The notes under the pieces are model-generated. The model was not told the origin of the DNA, searched no databases, and saw only the letters and a list, made by a program, of their open reading frames with translations. Shown piece by piece: positions 46,592 through 54,300 of a stretch of DNA of 64,000 nucleotides; position 1 is the stretch's first letter, and the number at the start of each line of letters is the position of its first letter. The stretch is from Prostheceraeus crozeri (lineage: Eukaryota; Platyhelminthes; Polycladida; Euryleptidae), in assembly GCA_907163375.1 (NCBI GenBank), contig CAJQUW010004457.1:45718-109717 (forward strand). The letters are read 5' to 3'. Made by a program: the position numbers and the translations under genes.

Positions 46592-46849
46592 CAAATTTAA
46601 CTAAGACTAAGGCAGCTTTGAGGGGTTAGATCCCAGCTACTGTTCACTACCTTTGACTCGGCGTTGCTGTTACCACTTCGGGGCAGTGACAATGATGTCT
46701 TCAGCTGTAAAGAGCGGGTATCGGGGAAGATCTCTCACTTCCCTAGTGATCAGTACAAGGCCTTCGGGCTGTCGACGGGATCGAGTGCCACTCACTACAC
46801 TCAAATCTATCATTCCTCACTAAGTGTAAATTACTGACTATACATTTGT
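46592..46849. other. unassigned segment between hairpin groups
   Basis: Contains GGGGAAG-ATCTCTCA-CTTCCCT (46722-46744) and GGCC-TTCG-GGCT hairpins. They superficially recall P1 and P4 of the nearby ribozymes, but no P2 or P3 can be built. Confidence 0.35.
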
Positions 46850-46861
46850 CCTGCTATCAGG
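46850..46861 (+). repeat. TGCTATCA-loop hairpin 3
   Basis: CC-TGCTATCA-GG; only two pairs, but it keeps the loop and immediate complementarity. Confidence 0.45.
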
Positions 46862-46870
46862 TTATTTTTG

Positions 46871-46884
46871 ACTTGCTATCTAGT
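46871..46884 (+). repeat. TGCTATCT-loop hairpin 4
   Basis: ACT-TGCTATCT-AGT, extendable by two wobble pairs. The last loop base differs from the other members. Confidence 0.5.
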
Positions 46885-46891
46885 TGAATAG

Positions 46892-46909
46892 TCTCTTGCT
46901 ATCAAGAGA
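46892..46909 (+). repeat. TGCTATCA-loop hairpin 5
   Basis: TCTCT-TGCTATCA-AGAGA, five perfect pairs. Hairpins 3-5 lie ~30-80 bases before copy B of the 190-bp element. Confidence 0.7.
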
Positions 46910-46937
46910 TTCACTTCTACTCATAAAGCACATCATC

Positions 46938-47130
46938 GCTGTAATACCTCCTTTGCTCGAGCGTTCCTTCGGGACGGCGGGTACTGCCGTAGAGGGATTG
47001 TGTTGCACGGGTTGTTCGTCGTTTGTTAGACCGAAACCTCTGAGCCGTTGCTCATGTTGGGCGTTCGGCTTCATACTCAACGTGACGCTTTCTCTCGCCA
47101 GGTCAGAGTACTTCAGCCATTCGACAAAGG
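46938..47130 (+). repeat. structured ~190-bp element, copy B
   Basis: GCTGTAATACCTCCTTT, then GTTCCTTCGGGACGGCGG and the stem ACGGC-GGGTACT-GCCGT (same stem as copy A with a different loop), CTCATGTTGGGC, ACTCAACGTGACGC, CTCGCCAGG and TTCGACAAAGG. It shares its 3' part (CGCCAGG, CGA-AAGG) more with copy C than with A. Confidence 0.55.
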
Positions 47131-47290
47131 TTAGTCTTTATGATATGGAGTAGAGTGAAATGTAATTCATTAGATGTCCCTTCAATGATTGCTCCCATGA
47201 TAAACGTTGATGAGACAAATGAAATGATTCTCATCTTCCCTTTTCAATGATTGAAATCTACTAACACACTACCGTATAATCGGCCACTAT

Positions 47291-47360
47291 GGGGCAAGAC
47301 ATGATAGAGCCTTCAATGCGCTTTGCCCTGGGCAGTCTTTAGACTGGCGAATACTATCAT
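47291..47360 (+). ncRNA. HDV-like self-cleaving ribozyme, copy 1 (variant L3)
   Basis: A nested double pseudoknot can be drawn. P1 is GGGGCAA (47291-47297) with TTGCCCT (47323-47329), seven pairs beginning with the typical G-U wobble. P2 is ATGATAG (47301-47307) with CTATCAT (47354-47360). P3 is AGC (47308-47310) with GCT (47320-47322). P4 is CAGTC-TTTA-GACTG (47333-47346). The junction GGCGAAT places the putative catalytic cytosine at 47348. Self-cleavage would occur between T47290 and G47291. L3 is CTTCAATGC, longer than the canonical seven bases and unable to form a good P1.1, so activity may be reduced. A TGCTATCA hairpin follows immediately. Confidence 0.8.
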
Positions 47361-47361
47361 T

Positions 47362-47387
47362 AAGTTGAATCTGCTATCAGTCAACTT
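47362..47387 (+). repeat. TGCTATCA-loop hairpin 6, abutting ribozyme 1
   Basis: AAGTTGA (47362-47368) pairs with TCAACTT (47381-47387); inside are ATC-TGCTATCA-G, with the C-G pair closing the loop. Identical in sequence to hairpin 7. Confidence 0.75.
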
Positions 47388-47411
47388 GAACGTTGCGTCG
47401 CATTAGAGGGG

Positions 47412-47419
47412 TATATAAA
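47412..47419 (+). promoter_or_regulatory. TATA-like box between the ribozymes
   Basis: TATATAAA followed ~20-30 bases later by repeated CATTT and an ATG at 47451. The spacing would suit a Pol II start near 47440. Confidence 0.35.
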
Positions 47420-47707
47420 CCACTGCCTCTCATTTCATTTCATTTCAATCATGCAGACGCCGAACAGTCAAGTCAGCTCTCCTCGCGGACCGCACGAAAT
47501 TTATTTGAGGAGTTTGTCAGGCTAGAGGAGCAAGACAGAGTTTTTAATAATCTTGCTCGGATTGGCAATCCGATGACAGCAACTGCTGTCAATCCAACGG
47601 AATGGCGCTACATTCCACTTTTTAGCCATGCGCCAGCTAGTGTGGAAGTCGACAGTGCTACCAAAGAGAGAGTCAAAGACTCTCTCAGCAGAATTGGTAG
47701 GGTGTAA
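47420..47707 (+). CDS. small open frame between the two ribozymes
   Basis: An open frame ending at a TAA (47705-47707) reads plausible protein: TARNLFEEFVRLEEQDRVF, then WRYIPLFSHAPASVEVDSA and ERVKDSLSRIGRV. It has an amphipathic acidic helix, then a W/Y/P segment and a basic C-terminus. There is no in-frame ATG upstream of the middle of the frame. The nearby ATG at 47451 is in a different frame and stops after 24 codons, so either a frameshift has occurred, a non-AUG start is used, or it is an exon. Not recognised; no neighbour suggests a function beyond lying inside the putative self-excised RNA. Confidence 0.3.
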   Translation, partial: PLPLISFHFNHADAEQSSQLSSRTARNLFEEFVRLEEQDRVFNNLARIGNPMTATAVNPTEWRYIPLFSHAPASVEVDSATKERVKDSLSRIGRV

Positions 47708-47757
47708 GATGACGTTACTCCCGAGAACGAACCATCGGCTCTCTTAAGGGCCACCAT

Positions 47758-47826
47758 GGGGCAAGACATGATAGAACCTCCTCGCGGTTTGCCCTGGGCA
47801 GTCTTCGGACTGGCGAATACTATCAT
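47758..47826 (+). ncRNA. HDV-like self-cleaving ribozyme, copy 2 (canonical core)
   Basis: P1 is GGGGCAA (47758-47764) with TTGCCCT (47789-47795), first pair G-U. P2 is ATGATAG (47768-47774) with CTATCAT (47820-47826). P3 is ACC (47776-47778) with GGT (47786-47788), closing the loop TCCTCGC (47779-47785), identical to the L3 loop of hepatitis delta ribozymes. G47796 and G47797 can pair with C80/C81 of L3 as P1.1. P4 is CAGTC-TTCG-GACTG (47799-47812). J4/2 is GGCGAAT with the putative general-acid cytosine at 47814. Cleavage is predicted between T47757 and G47758. P3 shows a compensatory change relative to copy 1 (ACC/GGT against AGC/GCT). Every element of the family consensus is present. Confidence 0.92.
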
Positions 47827-47827
47827 T

Positions 47828-47853
47828 AAGTTGAATCTGCTATCAGTCAACTT
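47828..47853 (+). repeat. TGCTATCA-loop hairpin 7, abutting ribozyme 2
   Basis: AAGTTGA/TCAACTT stem with loop region ATC-TGCTATCA-G. One base separates it from P2 of the ribozyme. Conserved with hairpin 6, after which the two repeat copies diverge. Confidence 0.75.
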
Positions 47854-47873
47854 GAACGTTGCAAATGAAGTTC

Positions 47874-48068
47874 GGTGTAATACTTCCTTTCGACGGGGGT
47901 TCCTGTAAAGGGCGGCGGTGAAACCCGTAGCTATGTATACCGCAGGGGACATTCGGCAATGGTCAATCTTGTTAAACCTCTCTGCGTCATGTTTGCAAGT
48001 GATTGCCTCTGTCTCAACGTAGTATGCATTCGCGCCAGGGCGACATTTAGCCAACTGTCGAAGGTTGC
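47874..48068 (+). repeat. structured ~190-bp element, copy C
   Basis: GGTGTAATACTTCC, GGGTTCCTGTAAAGGGCGGCGG, an outer stem ACGGG...CCCGT in place of the ACGGC/GCCGT stem of A and B, then TCTCAACGTAGTATGC, CGCGCCAGGGCGA and CTGTCGAAGGTT. Most diverged 5' half, best preserved 3' half. Follows a TGCTATCA hairpin by ~20 bases, as copy B follows hairpins 3-5. Confidence 0.5.
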
Positions 48069-48299
48069 CTAAAACTTTCCATTGCATACGTTATGAGAAC
48101 CATGAGTTCTACCTGTCTCTATCAATGAGACGAATTGATGAATGGAATGAAATGGGAGGACACTCACGCGCCACACGTAACATAACACACTTCTCTCTTC
48201 CGTAGTCTAACAAGCTCTTTACACATGGATCGCAGTCGATTGCTATCCCTGTATCAGAAGTGTAAGCTATCTTAATTTATTTGACACTATTTCATCTAT

Positions 48300-50900
48300 T
48301 ATCATCATCGTCCATATGAAATGTTTTAAGATTTACAAGTTAGACTAAGCGTTCTACTATTTGTAAATGAAAGATATAGTTTCAACAGTTTACAGATTGA
48401 AAATAAAGTTTCAATAGTGTGTGTATGTGTGTATGTTAAGAATAAAGTTTTATCTGTTTGTATGTTAGAAATAGAATGAAGTTTCACCAGTTTACAAGCT
48501 AAGAATAAAGTTCTATCTGTTTATATGTTAGAAATAAAACAAAGTTTCAACCGTTTACAAGTTAAAAATAAAGTTTCAATAGTTTACAAGTTTTAAAATA
48601 AAGTTTAAATAGTGTGCAAGATAAAAAATAAAGTTTGAACAGTTTACAAGCTGAAATAAAGTTTTAATAGTGTACACGTTGGAAATAAAGTTTTAATAGT
48701 TTATGTGCTTCAAAATAGAGTTATAACAGTTTATATGTTAGAAATAAAATGAAGTTTCATCAGTTTACAAGTTAAGAATAAAGTTCTATCTGTTTGTCTG
48801 ATAGAAATAAAACAAAGTTTCAACCGTTTGCAAGTTAAAAATAAAGTTTCAACAGTTTACAAGTTAAAATTAAAGCTTCAACAATTACAAGTTAAAAATA
48901 AAACTTCAAAAGTTTACCAGTTAGAAATAAAGTTTCATCAGTTTACAAGTCAAAATAAAGTTTCAACAGATTATAAGTTAAAAGAAAAGTTCCAATAGTA
49001 TGTGCATTAGAAATAACGTTTCAGCTGTTTGTATGTTAGAAATAAGATAAAGTTTCAATTGTGTGTACGTTAGAAATAAAGTTCTATCTGTTTCTATGAT
49101 AGAAATAAAACAAAGTTTCAACCGTTAACAAGTTAAAAATAAAGTTTCAAGACTTTACAAGTTAAAACTAATGTTTCAATAGTGTGTGTATGTTAAGAGT
49201 AAAGTTTTATCTGTTTGTATGTTAGAAATAGAATGAAGTTTCACCAGTTTACAAGTTAAGAATAAAGTTCTATCTGTTTATATGTTAGAAATAAAATAAA
49301 GTTTCAATAGTTTGCAAGTTAAAAATAAAGTTTCAATAGTTTACAAGTTTTAAAATAAAGTTTAAATAGTGTGCAAGATAAAAAATAAAGTTTGAACAGT
49401 TTACAAGCTGAAATAAAGTTTTAATAGTGTACACGTTGGAAATAAAGTTTTAATAGTTTATGTGCTTCAAAATAGAGTTATAACAGTTTGTATGTTAGAA
49501 ATAGAATGAAGTTTCACCAGTTTACAAGCTAAGAATAAAGTTCTATCTGTTTCTATGATAGAAATAAAACAAAGTTTCAATAGTTTGCAAGTTAAAAATA
49601 AAGTTTCAATAGTTTACAAGTTAAAACTAATGTTTCAATAGTGTATGTATGTTAAGAATAAAGTTAGAACAGTTTACAAGCTGAAATAAAGTTTTAATAG
49701 TGTACACGTTGGAAATAAAGTTTTAATAGTTTATGTGCTTCAAAACAGAGTTATAACAGTTTATATGTTAGAAATAAAGTTTCAACAGTCTACAAGTTAA
49801 AAATAAAATTATAACTGTTTCAAGAGTTTACAAGTTAGAAATTAAGTTTCAATGGTGTATGCGTTAGAAATAAAGTTTTAGCTGTTTGTATATCAAAATA
49901 AAGTTTCAAGAGTTTACAAGTTAGAACTAAAATGAAGGTTCACCAGTTTACAAGTTAAGAATGAAGTTCTATCTGTTTCTATGATAGAAATAAAACAAAG
50001 TTTCAACCGTTAACAAGTTAAAAATAAAGTTTCAATAGTTTGCGAGTTAAGAATGAAGTTTCAATAGTGTGTGTATATTAAGAATAAACTTTTATCTGTT
50101 TGTATGTTATAAATAAAATGAAGCTTCACCAGTTTACAAGTTAACAATAAAGTTTTATCAGCTTGTATGTTAGAAATAAAATGAAGTTTCATCAGTTTAC
50201 AAGTTAAGAATAAAGTTTTATCTGTTTACATGTTAGAAATAGAATAAAGTTTCAACCGTTAACAAGTTAAAAATAAAGTTTCAAGAGTTTACAAGTTAGA
50301 AATAAAGTTTCAATAGTGTATATGTTAGAAATAGAGTTTTATCTGTTTGTTAAAATAAGATCGCAAGATTTACTAGTTTGCAAGTTAGACTTAGCGTTCT
50401 ACTATTTGTAAGTGAAAGATATAGTTTCAACAGTTTACAGATTAAAAATAAAGTTTCAACAGTGTGTATGTTGGAAATAAAGTTTAAGCTATTTATGTGT
50501 TAGAAATAAAACAAAGTTTCAACCGTTAACAAGTTAAAAATAAAGTTTCAATAGTTTACAAGTTAAGAATAAAGTTTCAATAGTGCGTATGTTACGAATA
50601 AAGTTCTATCTGTTTATATGTTAGAAATAGAATGAAATTTCACCAGTTTACAAGTTAAGAATAAAGTTCTATCTGTTTAAGTTTACAAGTTAAGAATAAA
50701 GTTCTATCTGTTTGTATGTTAGAAATGAAGTTTTATCTGTTTGTATGCTAGAAATAAAGTTTCATCAGTTTCCATATTAAAAAATAAAGTTTTTAGCAGT
50801 TTACAAGTTAAAAATAAAGTTTTAATAGTGTATGCGTTAGAAATAGAGTTTTAGCCTTTGTATGCTAGAAATAAAGGTATAGCTATTGTAAAATAATAAA
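48300..50900 (+). repeat. AATAAA-bearing minisatellite, ~2.6 kb
   Basis: Tandem ~28-30-bp units of the form AATAAAGTTTCAATAGTTTA plus CAAGTTAAA, variable in sequence. Most units carry AATAAAG on the + strand, so dozens of poly(A)-signal hexamers are present in one orientation. Higher-order copies are visible: the block with GTGTACACGTTGGAAATAAA recurs at ~48670, 49430 and 49695, and the block TTAGACT(A/T)AGCGTTCTACTA occurs at ~48340 and ~50390. No coding potential. Confidence 0.92.
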
Positions 50901-51385
50901 AATTGTAAGTGATTAGCATATTTCGTTTGCTGAAAAGAAGGTGTTCTGCCTGTTAGTGTTGGTGTATTAATATTGAAGAATTTGGTAGTATCTGTTCAAT
51001 TGAAGACTATAATGGTTCTAGCAAATATTAAAAACAGCAGCCATTATATAATTTATGAAACTGAACCCTTTCCTGCTGCTCTCATTCGAGTGGTACCCTA
51101 TACATATTACCATCCTTCATAACGGGCATTGTATCATAACAGGCTTATGTGATTTCAATAAAGTATCACGGATTGTTAAATTCCTAATGGTGTTATCTGT
51201 TTAATGTATAGCTAATGGAGGCATGTTAAACGTTGAGTTTTTTCCTTCATTCACTGACGACTCATCATATGAATGAGTTAAGGTGAAAACGGTCTGCATC
51301 ATCAATTTGACTGACACAGGCATGCACACGCACTGAATGGGGAAAAGATCAGGCTGTCAATAAGGATGAATAGAATCTTATCTCA
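50901..51385. other. unique sequence before the right flank
   Basis: Ordinary AT-rich DNA with no recognised feature. Composition changes abruptly near 51385. Confidence 0.5.
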
Positions 51386-54300
51386 TGACATCCCACACCC
51401 TACCCCTTATCTTATTCACCCCAAAATACTACCTTTTTTCACTCAAATAATCACATCCCCCTAACCCCCTCACTCACAACTCATATCCACACCAAACCAC
51501 AATCACAAAAACTATCCACACAAACCCCTCCTCCATCCCTATCATACCTCCCCATAACCACCTATCCACTCTATAAATATAACAAACAACTCCATACTAA
51601 ACTCCCCACTTCTCACCCCCTCATAATCCCCATAACTCCCCCAACTCCCCTCTCTAACATATCCTATAACCAATCATCATCCCCTCACCACCCAAACCAA
51701 AAATCAATCCCCACCCTATAACACACACCACCATTCCCTCTTCCCCCTGATCAACATTAAAAATTCAGTGATCGACGTGTTCACTGTTCAGAGATCTCCT
51801 ACTGAAAGGTAGTCTCTTACCACACTCCTGGACTTGTATGATCATTCTGCTATGAACAATACTCCCATACAATCCACTACCCACCAACTGACGAGACCCC
51901 TCAAACCAGTGACACTTCACCGCCCCATCGATCGACCACAATCAACAGTTGTCCAACCACAAAACCCCCCCAATGATTTGTCTCCTATAGACCCCACCCA
52001 ATCCTGCATGCAAATCACCCCACACTGTTACACTGTGTCCATCTCAGAGTGATACCCCCCTATGATATCAACATAACCACATCCTCGCCTCTGCACCTCA
52101 TCAAGTTGATTCATCCTAATGACAAGTCCAGTAGTGTGATGATGTACAAACCTCTCTCTCTCTATCTGTTCTCTATAATCTGCCCCCTCTCCGTAATAGA
52201 CACAGTGTATCGCTCGTCTTGTGTTGCTGTAAGCTTACCCATCTACTCTTCTATCCGCACGCCTGTTCTGTCAATGTCTCTGATTCTATATTGTATCCAA
52301 TCCCCCCTCTCTATAACAGTCAGACCTTAAACAACCATGTCCCAAATCCAACCAATGTGTACTACCCCTCCACAACAATGTCTAACCCTCCTCTCAACCA
52401 CCCTCCACCCATACACCTCCCTCCTCGAGATGAGAGTTCATTTATACAAGATGCAAACTCCCCATTCCCTGTGACCTATGCGGCCACAGCCTCTCGCACT
52501 CTAACAATTTTGAAAAACTCAAGTATATCTGATCTTCTCTTGCGCTACCATGTGCATACCTCCCCTCATCAAACATCGTCACTGTGTGTGTGCCACATAC
52601 CTTCACCACCAGTGTCTACTCAACCTCCAAGAATATCAGATGTAACCTCTGCAAGTGTGCTATCCTCACAGTACACTGCAGACTTTGTTACATATAGACA
52701 TTAAATTATATTCTCCCTCCATCTCTAACTAACTCATCAGAACCACCAACACCAACTCTACAACCACTCTCAAAATACTCTCCACCCAAATCACCAACAC
52801 CTAGTAAAAACACAGCTGTTCCTCAAGTACCACACATTCTCGAAAACGTGTGCCTGCCCGATAGACCACCCTAATATATCTTCACGCACTCTCTGATCTC
52901 CGACATACATGTGTCTCATATCGCGTGTTCCTCACTATCCTATGTACTCAGTATCGTCCAGCCTCTCCCCCTACTCCTAATTCCCTATTCAACATATCCT
53001 GTGTCCTATGTGCACACACCCACGCCTAACCGATAACACCCTACCTCATACCTTCTCTATTATCAAGTCTCAGACATTGTTTATAAAACCATTTTTTTAC
53101 ACTCCATCCTATGCACCTTGTCTATCCCCTAGTTACCATTCAAAATAACACCCCAGACATACACCACTGTGACCCATCTCAGACCCGCAGTCAATATACG
53201 GTGTCATATTGACTCATCTCAACAACACGTGATGCCTCTGATATCATGATCAACTACAGTTGTCAACCAGTTCAATCACACTATATTCTTCCCCTACCAC
53301 CCCATTTTTCAGGTTCCTACCTGTACACCCAAGATGTGTATCCCTCCACTCATAAGTTGACCACTACTAGTGTCTCTCATCACACATTCATAGAGAGTAA
53401 AGAAGACCCAGCGGCTACAACCTGTCCTCCTCTATCATAAGTCACTCACGTGTCCCACACTCATGTGTCCCAGAACACTCTCTCTCTGATCAAGACTCTC
53501 ATGTTTATTACTAATACACCACTCTCTCCACCAACATCCAAGACTTAGACTTGTGATCTGATATGAATAATCCTAAGGTCATTCATTATTCCTAAGTACA
53601 GTATGTACAAATATTATGCCGTGCTATGTCTTTGTACCTCAATCTTATAGATCCCTCCCCCCTTCCTTTATCAAATCATACCCCACTATGCGATGCAGTA
53701 CCAGTGTACATCAGATTGACTTTGACACTTCACCAAGCGCGTATCCATGTATGAACTCCCCTGTATTTGTGTGTCCATTTGAATATACCATGATCGTTAG
53801 ATCATCCCACGCATGACTTGTATCCGATGTTCAGCTTTATTATCATACATAACACCCTACTCAACACTCGAGATCCATGATAATACTGTCAGAGTGTGAA
53901 TCCCGTGACCTTCTACGTGTGTCTCCTAGTGTGATCACAATCGTGACTACCTGCTCCTCAGAAACATCCTAATCCGCACCGAGAGATATGCATTGTACTG
54001 TCTCAAGACACATCACAAGAGCTGTGTTGCAATCGACCTTAGAAACTGTCTCTCAATTGCTACTACCACGCGATCACTATATATGTTCTCCCATCGAGAG
54101 AAACTAGTGAGAGAGAGATAGTATCCGTATGTGACTAAATCTTCACTAGCACTCACCCTAATTAATTCAGTAGGACCTCATATGGACTTCCCCAAACTCA
54201 TCCCTTAACACCTAATGTTCTCTACAATGGTGTACTTGTGTGAGTCCATCAACACAGTTGTGTCTCTGTGTCCCCGTTTGTGACAATCAACATCACTACT

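Noticed and set aside
46690-46795. Possible third HDV-like ribozyme (GGGGAAG...CTTCCCT and a TTCG-capped hairpin followed by GTCGACGGGATC)
   Set aside because: Only 8 bases separate the P1-like strands, leaving no room for P2 and P3, so the double pseudoknot cannot form.
47608-48087. 159-codon minus-strand frame across ribozyme 2 and element C
   Set aside because: It overlaps the conserved ribozyme on the other strand, and the copy-to-copy differences preserve RNA pairing rather than codons.
48300-50900. CRISPR-like array
   Set aside because: Unit length, lack of unique spacers and eukaryotic context show a minisatellite.
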